DNA of 64,000 nt. It comes from DATAFF01 sp963744915 (GTDB lineage Bacteria; Pseudomonadota; Alphaproteobacteria; Rhizobiales; Aestuariivirgaceae). The stretch's first letter is position 1, and each line of letters opens with the position of its first letter. Below, piece by piece: positions 1-8,561 of this stretch. Below the pieces are notes generated by a model. That model saw only the letters and a program-made list of their open reading frames with translations. It ran no database searches and was not told where the DNA came from. Where the stretch lies: positions 1-64,000 of the forward strand of contig CAVUUY010000017.1 of the NCBI GenBank assembly GCA_963744915.1, in the 5' to 3' direction. Both the position numbers and the translations under genes were made by a program.

Positions 1-2078
1 CCTCGAACCGCCGGCCTATGGGCCGCGCCAGGTCGGCCGGCCGAGCAAGCTCGCGCCCTATCTCGACTATCTGCGAGAGCGGGTGGCGGCCTTCCCCGAT
101 CTGAGTGCCGTCAGGCTCACCCGGGAGCTCGGAGCGTGGCTACAAGGGAGCCTACACCGCCGTGAAGCGCTTCGTTGCGGCGATCCGTCCGGAGAGCCAG
201 CCGAAGCCGTTCGAGGTCCGCTTCGAGACGCCGCCGGGCTATCAGGCGCAGGTCGACTTCGCCCGCTTCGTCACCACCTTCACCGACGAGCCGGGGATCG
301 TCCGGATCGTCTGGCTGTTCTCGATGGTGCTCGGCCATTCCCGGCACATCTTCGCGCGCTTCGTCATGCATCAGGACCTGCAGACGCTGCTGCGCTGTCA
401 CATGCTGGCCTTCACCGCCATCGGCGGCGTGCCGATCGAGATCTCTACGACCGTATGAAGACGGCGGTCACCGGCGAGGATGGCGAGGGCCACATCGTCT
501 ACAATCGCTCCCTGATCGCGCTCGGCCAGCATTACGGCTTCCTGCCCAGGGCCTGCCGGCCGTATCGCGCCAAGACCAAGGGCAAGGTCGAGCGGCCGTT
601 CAGCTACATCCGCCAGGACTTCTTCCTCGGCCGCACCTTCCGCAATCTCGACGATCTCAACGCCCAGCTCGACGACTGGCTTGCGACGGTCGCCAATGTC
701 CGGCTGCACGGCACCACCCAGCGCATCGTCTCGGATGCCTTTGCCGCCGAGCAGCCCGATCTGCAGAAGCTGCCGGCTACTCCCCTTCGATGCGCTGCTC
801 AAGCTCGAACGCCGCGTCAGCCATGACGGGCTGGTCTCGATCGGCGGCAACTACTACAGCGTTCCCGACCGGACGCGGCGTGTCGTCGAGGTCCACCAGC
901 TCCCCGACCAGATCCGCATCCTCGATGAGGGGACGGCTCGTCGCCACCCATCCGATCCTGGAAGGACGCCGGCAGTACCGGGTCGATCCGGCCCATCGCC
1001 AGGGCGCTGCCGCGAGATCGCCGCGCCACTCGGCCGATGACGCCGTCATCGATTGGCCGGATCGGCGATCATGTCGCGCATCGCTCGCTGGCCTTCTACC
1101 AGGCCGTCGGCGAGCGCCTCGCCGTCGCGGAGGCCGGCCATGACGATCCATGCCGCTCCCACCACCCTCGACAGCATCAAGAACAGCCTGGTGGCGCTGC
1201 GGATGCCGCGGGCCCTGGAAGTGCTCGACGCCACGCTGCGCCGTATCGAGCAGGGCGAGATCGATGGCATCGAAGCCCTCGATCAGCTCCTCGTCGAGGA
1301 ACTGACGGTTCGCGAGAGCCGCCGCATCAAGACGGCGCTCACGCTGGGACGCCTCACCACGGTCAAGACGCTCACCGGCTTCGACTTCGCCTTCCAGCCC
1401 TCGCTCGACCGGCAGCGCATCCTCGCGCTCGCCGAACTCACCTTCGTCGACCGCGCCGAAGTGGTGCATCTCCTCGGTCCGCCCGGCACCGGCAAGAGCC
1501 ATCTTGCCACGGCGCTCGCGGTCGAGGCCGTCAAGGCCGGCAGGAGCGTCTACTTCTCCACCCTCGCCGACATCATCACCTCGCTGGCCACGGCGGAGCG
1601 GGAAGGTCAGTTCCGGCAGCGCCTGCGCTATCTCTGCCGCGCATCGCTCCTGGTCGTCGACGAGATCGGCTACCTGCCGGTCATTCCCGGCGGCGGCAAT
1701 CTCTTCTTCCAGCTCGTCAACGCCCGATACGAGAAGGGCGCCATGATCCTCACCTCCAACCGCGGCTTCGCCGAATGGGGTGACGTCTTCGGCGATCCCG
1801 TCGTCGCCACCGCGCTGCTCGACCGCCTGCTCCACCATGCCGTCGTCATCCAGATCGAAGGCTCGAGCTATCGGCTTCGTCAGCACGCCGACCTCGTCCC
1901 CGAGCACGTCCGGTCCAAAGCCCACATCACCCCGCCGCCGGCTCCAAAACGCCGCGGCAGACCGCCAGGAAAGGAAAGCCGACGATCACGACAACGGCTG
2001 ATCACCGACCACATCCAAACCCGCCAACTAGGGAAAATTGAAAGCCCACAATCGGGGAAACTTCGGTGCCCGTTGACA
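1..2078 (+). mobile_element. IS21-family insertion sequence, left end outside window
   Basis: This stretch holds a broken istA followed by istB in the order typical of IS21-family elements. The right end is placed at 2078 because the bases CGTTGACA (2071-2078), complement TGTCAACG, look like an IS21-type terminus. Immediately beyond it the reading frame of a disrupted cupredoxin gene on the other strand resumes. The left terminus and the target duplication lie outside the window. The element is probably immobile because istA has several frameshifts. Confidence 0.8.
2..1139 (+). pseudogene. istA: IS21-family transposase IstA, frameshifted and 5'-truncated by window edge
   Basis: IstA is the DDE transposase of IS21 elements. 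The protein is readable only by changing frame. Frame 2 gives LEPPAYGPRQVGRPSK up to about 115. Another frame, from about 130 to 455, gives the RNase H-fold start (FETPPGYQAQVDFARF). The first frame resumes at about 455-780 (YRAKTKGKVERPFSYIR, with the catalytic Glu). Further shifts near 780 and 930 lead to the C-terminal RSLAFYQAVGERLA segment. At least four frame changes make it non-functional. It precedes istB directly. Confidence 0.8.
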
Positions 2079-2090
2079 CATCGAAGGTGA
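1140..2090 (+). CDS. istB: IS21-family helper ATPase IstB
   Basis: IstB is the AAA+ ATPase that cooperates with IstA in target selection. The protein shows Walker A (GPPGTGKSHLA, about residues 117-127), Walker B (LLVVDEIGYLP) and the sensor region (ILTSNRGFAEWG). The start at 1140 gives the usual MTIHAAPTTLDSIKNSL beginning. An upstream in-frame ATG at 1053 lies within the istA tail and is unlikely. The frame runs 12 bases past the IS end into host DNA, so the last few residues are not native. The ATPase itself looks intact, but its partner istA is broken. Confidence 0.85.
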   Translation: MTIHAAPTTLDSIKNSLVALRMPRALEVLDATLRRIEQGEIDGIEALDQLLVEELTVRESRRIKTALTLGRLTTVKTLTGFDFAFQPSLDRQRILALAELTFVDRAEVVHLLGPPGTGKSHLATALAVEAVKAGRSVYFSTLADIITSLATAEREGQFRQRLRYLCRASLLVVDEIGYLPVIPGGGNLFFQLVNARYEKGAMILTSNRGFAEWGDVFGDPVVATALLDRLLHHAVVIQIEGSSYRLRQHADLVPEHVRSKAHITPPPAPKRRGRPPGKESRRSRQRLITDHIQTRQLGKIESPQSGKLRCPLTHRR

Positions 2091-2382
2091 CCTCACCGGT
2101 TTTGACGTTGTCCGGGTCAAGACGGAGGGCCATCATGCCCATCATACCCATCATGCCCATGCCCTGGCCCATCATGCCCTGGCCCATCATGCCCGGACCC
2201 ATCATGCCCATGCCCGGACCCATCATACCCATACCCGGACCCATCATGCCGACGGTGCCCATTCCCATCATCGCTGACATGTCGAGCAGCGCGACCTTGA
2301 CGTTCGACTGTGCAAAGGAATCAACGGAAAGGCTGGCCAAGGTGAACGCGGCAAATACACTGATCTGAACCTTTTTGCGCAC
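2079..2382 (-). pseudogene. Secreted Met-rich cupredoxin-like protein, 3' part removed by IS21 insertion
   Basis: The remaining N-terminal part has a signal peptide (MRKKVQISVFAAFTLASLSVDSFAQ) and then a low-complexity region of repeated MMGPGMG units (about residues 38-85). It ends with the start of a cupredoxin-like beta strand (MALRLDPDNVKTGEVTFDV). The host frame stops at the IS21 terminus at 2079. Met-rich segments of this kind bind copper in periplasmic metal-handling proteins, so a copper role is likely but inferred. The neighbouring DUF302 and cation-transporter genes fit a metal-stress locus. The C-terminal metal-site half is absent from the window. Confidence 0.75.
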
Positions 2383-2537
2383 GGCTTCTCTCTCCTCAAC
2401 AAGGTAGCAATGTTACGACAGGACCATGGTCCATCGTGCTTTGACTTAGATCAATGTACTCGCCGACCAGCAGAACGAGACGGAAGCACTCCCGAAGAAC
2501 CAGAGAAGCATAAGATCATTAAAGGAAAGGCGGAGAG

Positions 2538-2939
2538 ATGTCATACACCTACGACACTCAAGTTACGGGGAGGTTCAACTCTGTGGTGGATCGTACAGTT
2601 CAAGCTCTCAAGGACGCAGGTTTCGGTGTGCTGACTGACATCGATGTGAGTGCCACGATGAAGTCAAAGCTTGGGAAGGACATTCCTCCATACCGTATCC
2701 TCGGTGCGTGCAACCCTCCGTATGGGTATCAGGCACTCATGGCGGAACCGAAGATCGGAGCGATGCTGCCCTGCAACGTGATCGTTCGCCAGGAGGCAGA
2801 CGGGTCGGTGGAGGTGTCAACGATCAACCCGTTGATCGGGATGGAGAAGGTTGGCAATGCAAAGCTCACTGAGGTGGCGCAGGAGGTAGCTGGCCGACTT
2901 CAGCGAGTTATCGCCAGCATCGGGCAGTCAAAAGGATGA
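2538..2939 (+). CDS. DUF302 domain-containing protein
   Basis: This 133-residue protein is almost entirely a DUF302 domain (PF03625). The typical TVQALKDAGFGVLTDIDV helix-strand sits near residues 22-40, followed by YRILGACNPPYGYQAL and a central strand LPCNVIVRQEADGSVEVS. The family folds like bacterial copper- or heme-handling small proteins, but its biochemical function is not established. There is no signal peptide, so it is probably cytoplasmic. The start at 2538 follows a GGCGGAGAG ribosome-binding site at good spacing. It reads divergently from the disrupted Met-rich cupredoxin gene, which suggests a shared metal or redox stress role. Confidence 0.85.
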   Translation: MSYTYDTQVTGRFNSVVDRTVQALKDAGFGVLTDIDVSATMKSKLGKDIPPYRILGACNPPYGYQALMAEPKIGAMLPCNVIVRQEADGSVEVSTINPLIGMEKVGNAKLTEVAQEVAGRLQRVIASIGQSKG

Positions 2940-3008
2940 TCTCGATCACGCCCATTCCCCTTCGGTAAGCAGGTGGAGTCTTCCTCGGCCTTCTTGGTCG
3001 TGCCTCAC

Positions 3009-3650
3009 CTACTCAGCGGGGACAGTTGTGCGACCCATCTGCAACTCGCGGCTGGCCTGTCGTAAGACGATCACTGCCCCCTGCAACGCAAGGACAGCCA
3101 TGATCGCAGCTACAATCACATCTGGCCATCCAGTGCCAGTCCCGAGCACGCCTAACGCTGCCAGCAGGACAGCGATGTTGCCAAGCACGTCGTTCCGAGT
3201 GCAAACCCAAGCCGAACGCATGTTGGCATCGCCACCGCGAAAGGCCCATAGCAGTCCGAAGGATGCAGCGTTGGCCACAAGCGCAGCAAAGCCAACGGCA
3301 CCCATGGTGAACGCTGATGGGAGCGTACCATGCAGGGCGTGCCACACGGTGACGCCGATCACCCACAGTCCGAACGCGCCCATCGTCGCGCCCTTCGCCA
3401 CTGCCGCCATAGCTCGGTAGCGCAGTGCCATCCCCACTACGAACAGGCTGATTGCGTAGTTGCTGGCGTCTCCCAGGAAATCCAGAGCATCCGCTTGCAA
3501 GGAGGCTGACCCCGCCGCAAGGCCCGCGCTGATCTCGACTAGGAACATGACCGCGTTGATCGCAAGGACCAGCCACAGGACATGTCGGTAGGCCGAGTTC
3601 CCGCGATGTGGGTCGGGAGCTTGACAGTCGTCGCAGCAGTTGGCGTTCAT
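3009..3650 (-). CDS. CDF-type cation transporter, membrane domain only
   Basis: This 213-residue membrane protein has six predicted helices, starting RHVLWLVLAINAVMFLVEISAG. Helix 2 carries the CDF metal motif DALDFLGD, and the helix-5 region reads CTRNDVLGN, where most family members have HxxxD. The N-terminus is Cys-rich (NCCDDCQ) and may bind metal. It lacks the C-terminal cytoplasmic domain of classical CzcD/YiiP proteins, as do the shorter CDF-like transporters often linked to mercury or cadmium loci. The start at 3650 is chosen because it opens with MNANCCDD. The frame extends upstream through an apparent promoter, so an upstream start is unlikely. Efflux of a divalent metal is inferred. 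Confidence 0.8.
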   Translation of the reverse strand: MNANCCDDCQAPDPHRGNSAYRHVLWLVLAINAVMFLVEISAGLAAGSASLQADALDFLGDASNYAISLFVVGMALRYRAMAAVAKGATMGAFGLWVIGVTVWHALHGTLPSAFTMGAVGFAALVANAASFGLLWAFRGGDANMRSAWVCTRNDVLGNIAVLLAALGVLGTGTGWPDVIVAAIMAVLALQGAVIVLRQASRELQMGRTTVPAE

Positions 3651-3672
3651 GCTTTTGTCGAATCCTGAGTAA

Positions 3673-3689
3673 CCTCTAGTAGATAGGCC
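3673..3689 (-). promoter_or_regulatory. Possible MerR-type operator half-site upstream of cation transporter
   Basis: On the minus strand this reads GGCCTATCTACTAGAGG, 23 bases upstream of the transporter start. CTACTAGAGG resembles the right half of operators bound by metal-sensing MerR proteins (CadR, ZntR and PbrR type); the left half is degenerate. No MerR-family gene is seen nearby, so this is a weak candidate only. Confidence 0.25.
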
Positions 3690-3761
3690 AGACCACATGG
3701 CGACACAACGACTCCAGCACGCAGCCGCACGAAGGGATAAGGTTGGCTTGGGCATAGTGGT

Positions 3762-4364
3762 TCAGTCAATGCGGTCGATCAATCGGCTTACGAATTCTCG
3801 CCCTCCGGTGAATGCGATCAAAACGGTGGACTCCTCCGACGGAGCACCAGGATCGCCTCCCAGCTTCAATCCGTTAAAAATAATGAACCTCCAAACCGAA
3901 AGTTCGGCATATTGGGCGCTCTGAATTCCTTCATATAAGAAGGTGCCCGATCCAAAATCACCCGTGACACGCTGATTTACTTTGAGACCCAACCGGTTAG
4001 CAAAGGCAGCGGCACCATGAGTTGTCAGGGAGAGCACCTGGACATCGTGATGAGCTTGCAAGAGGACTGACCAATGATACCAGAGCAGTCCCCTCACGAT
4101 ATATCCGATGAGCTTGTGAAGCGGATCAACATCAAAGGGCAACGCTACCGTCGGAGTTGGAACTCCGAATTGTCTTTCCGTAAGAACCCAAGTCATGCCC
4201 TTAGCAAGATCGCGGTGAAGTTTATGGTTTTTCCGCAACCGCCCCGCGACTGAATTTTCAAGAGTTGTGATAATATCAGGCCGCTGACTGCCAAAAGGCA
4301 ATACGGTTGTCAGATAGTGTTCAAGACGGGACTTCTCGCCATTGCAAATTTCGCAGGTCGGCAC
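3762..4364 (-). CDS. HNH-like zinc-knuckle protein, 5' end disrupted
   Basis: The frame starting at a GTG (4364) gives 200 residues opening PTCEICNGEKSRLEHYL. Upstream in the same frame, up to a stop at 4482-4484, the sequence CVYCRKRPATTGDHVFARE is clearly part of the same protein. The full gene therefore had CxxC...DHVFA...CxxCN, the zinc-knuckle and His arrangement of HNH-type nucleases. No ATG, GTG or TTG opens that longer frame. A good RBS (CTGGAGG near 4501) and a SKKFRG peptide sit one frame off, which points to a single-base loss near 4470. The rest, about 150 residues, is not recognised. It is probably inactive as annotated. Confidence 0.5.
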   Translation of the reverse strand: MPTCEICNGEKSRLEHYLTTVLPFGSQRPDIITTLENSVAGRLRKNHKLHRDLAKGMTWVLTERQFGVPTPTVALPFDVDPLHKLIGYIVRGLLWYHWSVLLQAHHDVQVLSLTTHGAAAFANRLGLKVNQRVTGDFGSGTFLYEGIQSAQYAELSVWRFIIFNGLKLGGDPGAPSEESTVLIAFTGGREFVSRLIDRID

Positions 4365-4535
4365 CTTTGGCAGGTTACCTCTTTCTGCTTGCGAGAAAAA
4401 CTCTCGGGCAAAAACATGATCACCCGTGGTGGCGGGACGTTTCCTGCAATAGACGCATAGCTTAGCTTCCCTCGAAATTTCTTACTCAAAAAAATTTGCC
4501 TCCAGATCGTTGATTGCTTGCGGCTGACCCGCCCA

Positions 4536-5117
4536 CTATGGCTTTCCATGTTGGGATTGTCGGATCATAATTTCAGTTTTCAGCACTCTGAAGACTGAAG
4601 CTCGACTGATTCCAAGCCTTTTCGCAATCTCATCAGCCGCCACCCCCTGTTCCCTCAATCGGATTGCCTCCCCCGCCTTTCGTTGAGCCGTCGGTGCTCT
4701 CCCCTTGAACTTGCCTTCCGCCTTGGCCTTCGCGATCCCCTCCCTCTGCCTCTCCAACATTATCGACCGCTCAAACTCCGCCACAGAGCCCATGATGTTG
4801 AGCATGAGTTTCCCCGTCGCAGTGGCTGTATCGAGTCCCATGGCGAGAATTTGCAGATCAACGCCCTTGGTTGTCAGTTTGGTGGTGATCCCAACAAGAT
4901 CGGCCATGCTTCGCGCCAACCGATCTAGTTTCGTCACCACCAAGACATCCCCTTCCCGGCAAAAATCCAAGGCCGCTTCCAACTTTTCTCTCTTGGCAAC
5001 TGAGGAGACCCGCTCACTGAAAAGCTTCTCCACTCCCGCCGCCTTCAGTTCCCTCTCTTGAGCTTCCAATCCCGCAATCTGTTCAACCGTGGACGTTCGA
5101 GCATAGCCAACCTTCAC
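4536..5117 (-). CDS. Serine recombinase (resolvase/invertase family)
   Basis: The protein has the full resolvase catalytic domain. VKVGYARTSTVEQ carries the nucleophilic Ser, FSERVSS and VLVVTKLDRLARS carry the Arg/Asp pair of the active site, and FERSIMLERQREGIAKAKAEGKF is the E-helix. A C-terminal helix-turn-helix follows (VAADEIAKRLGISRASVFRVL). It acts on DNA as a site-specific recombinase, as in Tn3-type transposons or invertible segments. The GTG at 5117 is preferred because GGAGG lies six bases upstream; an ATG at 5135 is possible. No transposase or res site partner is recognisable beside it, so it is probably a leftover of a mobile element. Confidence 0.85.
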   Translation of the reverse strand: MKVGYARTSTVEQIAGLEAQERELKAAGVEKLFSERVSSVAKREKLEAALDFCREGDVLVVTKLDRLARSMADLVGITTKLTTKGVDLQILAMGLDTATATGKLMLNIMGSVAEFERSIMLERQREGIAKAKAEGKFKGRAPTAQRKAGEAIRLREQGVAADEIAKRLGISRASVFRVLKTEIMIRQSQHGKP

Positions 5118-5332
5118 CCCACACCTCCGTCTCATTCACTACAAAGACGATGTGGGATTCAGCGCACTCAATGATCAAGATCGATTTATGTGAGACTCAG
5201 GAATTGCAGCGTTCGCCAGACTCACTAGACCCTGCTTCTGTGAAACTTCGCAGCCGATCATTCCCCTATCATGGCTGCTGAGAAACGGTATCACTGAAGA
5301 AGCCTCGTGCTGAAAGATTCGGAGAACGACGA

Positions 5333-6391
5333 TGTTCACTAGCTGTGGAGCCTCAACAGGTTGTTCCCGGTCAGGCCGAGTCGGCTGATGGGAGGCTTTG
5401 AGCCGATACTGCCATGAGGTCTGTGCCAATTGTAGCGGTGAAGCCATCGCGGCAGGTGGGCAGTTCGTTCAGCGGAGGTGTTGTAAGCGCGAGCATATGC
5501 CCATTCGCGCAAGCTCGTCTGGATGAAGCGCTCGGCCTTTCCGTTGGTCTTTGGCGTATAGGGCTTGGTGAAGATGTGCTTGAGACCGAGGCGTTTGCAT
5601 GCCTTGCCGAAGGCTTTGGAACGATAGCAGGAGCCGTTGTCGGTCATGACGCGCTCCACCTTCACACCGAGGCTCGCATAGTAGGTGATGGCCGCTTTGA
5701 GGAAGGCGATAGCGCTCTCTTTTCGTTCATCCTTCATGATGCGGCTGTAGGCGATGCGGGAGGCATCGTCGATGCAGACATGCACGAACTCCCAGCCGAT
5801 GCCGAGATGGCGATTGACGACACCGGTGCGACGTCCGGTGATGCGATGCCCTACGGAGCCGATTTTGCCGAGCTTTTTGATGTCGAGATGGATCAATTCA
5901 CCAGGGTTCTCGCGCTCATAACGACGGACGGGCTCAGGCTCCAACGCGCTTAGCCTGTTCAATCCCAACCGGCGCAGGATGCGGCTCACGGTGGCCGCTG
6001 AAACGCCAAGCTCGGTTGCGATCGCTTTGCCGGTAAGCCGCTGGCGCCGCAACGCCTCGATGCGTTCAACGGTCGGTTGCGGTGTCGGGCGGCGCAGGCG
6101 ACGGGGTCGCGAGCTTCGATCCTGCAATCCGGCGAGACCTTCACTCTCATATCGCTTCAGCCATTTGCGCACTGTGCGCGGGCAGACACCTACGGCTTGC
6201 GCGATGGCCTTCGGCGTCTGCCCGCTTGCAGCCAGTTCCACGATCCACTCTCGACCACGCGGCGTTAGCCGGGCATTCTTGTGCACGTTCATCCGGTCCT
6301 CCGGGATTGCCGAGGCTTCGACACCTTCAGCTTCTCCCGGCCAGGGCCGGATGGACAACCTATGGAAAGCTCACAGCTAGATGATAGAACT
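5333..6391 (-). mobile_element. IS481-family insertion sequence
   Basis: The element contains one intact transposase gene. Its ends share an imperfect inverted repeat. The left end is TGTTCACTAGCTGTGGAGC from 5333. The right end, read on the complement from about 6391, is TTCTATCATCTAGCTGTGAGC. The shared core is CTAGCTGTG-AGC. The exact outermost bases and target duplication are uncertain. The right end abuts a truncated FecR-domain gene, which marks this as an insertion. Confidence 0.7.
5339..6292 (-). CDS. IS481-family transposase
   Basis: This 317-residue DDE transposase starts with an N-terminal helix-turn-helix (MNVHKNARLTPRGRE, then AIAQAVGVCPRTVRKWLKRY). A second HTH follows (AIATELGVSAATVSRILRR). 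The integrase core has its acidic residues in ELIHLDIKKLGKIG (Asp), VMTDNGSCYRSKAF (Asp) and KTNGKAERFIQT (Glu). The start at 6292 gives the standard family N-terminus; a longer frame reaches 6358. All motifs are present and the frame is open, so it may be active, in contrast to the IS21 element nearby. Confidence 0.9.
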   Translation of the reverse strand: MNVHKNARLTPRGREWIVELAASGQTPKAIAQAVGVCPRTVRKWLKRYESEGLAGLQDRSSRPRRLRRPTPQPTVERIEALRRQRLTGKAIATELGVSAATVSRILRRLGLNRLSALEPEPVRRYERENPGELIHLDIKKLGKIGSVGHRITGRRTGVVNRHLGIGWEFVHVCIDDASRIAYSRIMKDERKESAIAFLKAAITYYASLGVKVERVMTDNGSCYRSKAFGKACKRLGLKHIFTKPYTPKTNGKAERFIQTSLREWAYARAYNTSAERTAHLPRWLHRYNWHRPHGSIGSKPPISRLGLTGNNLLRLHS

Positions 6392-6748
6392 CAAGGTGCG
6401 ATTTTTGGGGGTAACGGGATATGAGTCTTGCCGTTGCGCACCGTGACATCGAAGGAGCATGCTGCAAAGGCCGATGGTGCCCTCCGGTGTGTTGATCCTA
6501 TAATTTTTCTTGTCCCCTACACCTCGCACGAAGCGCATCGATCCAGAGAAAATTCGCACGGATATAGTCTTTGGCTTGCCGCCACTTGCAGTGCCACCGC
6601 GATCGACGGTCACTGAGGTGTTGCGCTCAAGCAAGACTGGTCCGTCACCGAGTTGGACATGGCCGGGCCCTGTGACGCGCTCAGCGCCTAGAGCGCCTCC
6701 TCCGAACATACCCAGTAACGATGCGATAGCGACTACCCGAAACAGCAT
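6391..6748 (-). pseudogene. FecR-domain periplasmic protein, truncated by IS481 insertion and frameshifted
   Basis: The N-terminus has a signal peptide (MLFRVVAIASLLGMFGGGALG). It is followed by a FecR-type beta-rich domain: LGDGPVLLERNTSVTVDRGG, then SVRIFSGSMRFVRG and YRINTPEGTIG. After this the frame is lost, and the expected continuation FDVTVRNGKTHI is found one frame over. The gene is then cut by the IS481 right end near 6391. In complete homologues this domain faces the periplasm and its function is often unknown outside iron signalling. The start at 6748 has GTGGAG upstream. Confidence 0.7.
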
Positions 6749-6894
6749 GATTAACTCCACATCCTCATGATTAGGACTAAGGATGCAAAGTTGGCAGTGC
6801 GTTGATCTAAATCAATTCGCCTGAGAGCCCCTTGGCGAAAAAGTCAATGCCGGTGTCATTCAACGATACTCGAACAAAGCCGGGAGCAATAGTG

Positions 6895-7361
6895 ATGAAA
6901 GCGACCTCGATAATCGCGTTGGCCATCGCTGGAAGTGCAACTGCAGCTTTTGCCGAAGATGTGGTTCCATATGCATATCGGCCTTGGGGACCCGATCACC
7001 CGTATGCGCCGACCTTGGGCGACATGATGGGGACAACGCAACTAAGGCATTTAAAACTGTGGTAGCTGGCAAAGTCGGAAATAGTGGGAACTGGCCAGCT
7101 ATGAAATCGCGCAGATTAGAGACAGCCTCATCAATGCTGCTCGGCTTTATCGAAACATTTCCGTCGATAAAATCGTAATGATAAATGAGCCGCTTTCTGA
7201 TTTGGATAACGCGATACGGGACAAAAATAACGAGCACTTCATGAAAGCCTTTTCGGATCTCGCCACCAAGTGTACGTATGCTACGAGGCTGCTGGCGTGG
7301 CTTTATCAAAATGAGGATACCCACTACTTCCGCATTCAGCGATCCAGTCGTTCGCGCCTGA
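6895..7361 (+). pseudogene. Decayed periplasmic c-type cytochrome-like protein
   Basis: The gene starts well: ATG at 6895, a signal peptide (MKATSIIALAIAGSATAAFAEDVVPYAYRP) and then DMMGTTQLRHLKLW. A stop follows at about 7065. In other frames the protein continues ELASYEIAQIRDSLINAARLYRN, IVMINEPLSDLDNAIRDKNNEHFMKAFSDLATKC, and after a further shift GFIKMRIPTTSAFSDPVVRA before a stop at 7359-7361. A CxxCH heme site would be expected after ATKC but has been destroyed. At least three lesions make it a pseudogene. It lies beside a second ruined cytochrome gene. Confidence 0.65.
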
Positions 7362-7413
7362 GACGAAATGAGTGAACCACATGGCGCACGTTGCTGGCTT
7401 TTTGATCCCACGG

Positions 7414-7749
7414 CTAATCCCTTTTGAGGCTGCAAGATATAGCCCGCGACGTCTCTCAACTCCTCCTTCTTAAGCACGATGTTCGGCATAGTGGGGATGC
7501 GAGGTCGTCAGCCAAGCGTACAGTGCCATCTCAGTCACGCCCGGCGTATTGGCTACATCTTCGAAGGGTACGGCTCACCAACCTTGTAAATGGCAATGGG
7601 GGAGGTAGGATTAACACCCTGTCCACGCAAAACGGCATGGCATCGAGAGCAGACCTGCACGGCGAGGGTTTGACCTGCTTCGGGATTTGGGCAAGAGCGT
7701 CGGTCAAAGGGACCAAACATATCGCTGCTATTAGGACGAGAGAGCGCAT
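7414..7749 (-). pseudogene. Decayed small monoheme cytochrome c
   Basis: The parts are recognisable in three frames. A signal peptide (MRSLVLIAAICLVPLTDALAQ) starts at 7749. The heme site VCSRCHAVLRGQG lies in a second frame. FEDVANTPGVTEMALYAWLTTSHP and then PNIVLKKEELRDVAGYIL lie in further frames, with a last shift needed to reach the terminal SLKRD and a stop at 7414-7416. Intact relatives are about 105-residue periplasmic electron carriers. Four frame changes in 340 bases show advanced decay. It converges on the neighbouring decayed cytochrome-like gene. Confidence 0.65.
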
Positions 7750-7764
7750 AACAATGATCTCCTT

Positions 7765-8290
7765 CTAAGGGACCTTGATCCCACGCCAACACGACAAGCG
7801 ATGAGAGGTTCCTGCTTTGATTTTAGCCTTTTGGTGCCCGATCTCATTCGGTATTGGGCACCCAATTCCGATACGCCCGGTCTGACTGTTGACAGGATTT
7901 CCAGCCGCCTCGACTCTCTCCTCGATCAGCGCCAGAAACTGTTTCGATGCTTCCTTTCCCTGTAACAGGCCAAGTGAGCGGATGATACGGGTAATCCGAA
8001 GATGGTTATGATCACGGTATCGCAGCCAATGATCATTCCGCTGATAGAAGCCGCTCATCAATTCGGCTGCCTTCGTCGAGATTCTCCTGTGCCGCCGAGC
8101 TTTCTCGAATTGCCGTGATCTCTTCCATGGTGAGGACTGGCGATTGAGGCTGGGCTTGGCTTGGTTAGGGAGAGGAAAGAGCCATTGAATGAAATCATGG
8201 CGCCGTTCGGGCTTCTGCATCGTCCAATCCCAAAATCTCACCAATCAACCACCCTGCCGCATCTCTCCCAAAGACTTCGAGGAATGAGTA
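7765..8290 (-). pseudogene. Opioid-growth-factor-receptor (OGFr) domain protein, frameshifted
   Basis: The family hallmark HDFIQWLFPLP is present near 8190, followed further on by YRDHNHLRITRIIRSLGLLQGKEAS. The N-terminal motif FLEVFGRDAAGWLIGEILGLDD lies in a different frame (about 8225-8290) and must be joined by a frameshift just before HDFIQWLF. The C-terminus also needs a shift after EAAGNPVNSQTG. Bacterial proteins with this domain are small and of unknown function. A second, similarly broken copy occurs at 24596-25068 and a fragment near 10.6 kb. Confidence 0.6.
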
Positions 8291-8561
8291 GAAATGGCAG
8301 TTCAAGTCGTGTGCTAAGTAGTCGTCGGCGTAGTCGGATTGACGTTCGGGATATAGCAAGGTTCAAACTCAATTCTGGATGGCGGCTGCTCCTTTTGTCT
8401 CCCGTTCGGATCACCACGACATGAAAAGTGGTGGCAGTTTAAGCCGTGAACTCATAAATTCGGCAGCTTCTCTGTTAACTCGCCGAAATTTCCGCTTCTT
8501 GCACCATAGCGGCGTTGCCGTCTCCACGGTCCGTTCTTCCGAGAAACCCGCACAGGAGCGG

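Noticed and set aside
777..1925. 382-residue frame antisense to istA/istB
   Set aside because: Composition of a shadow frame and no recognisable domain; istB on the plus strand is clear.
2066..2368. Plus-strand Pro/Met/Ile-rich frame over the Met-rich repeat
   Set aside because: It is the shadow of the MMGPGMG repeat; the minus strand has the signal peptide and cupredoxin start.
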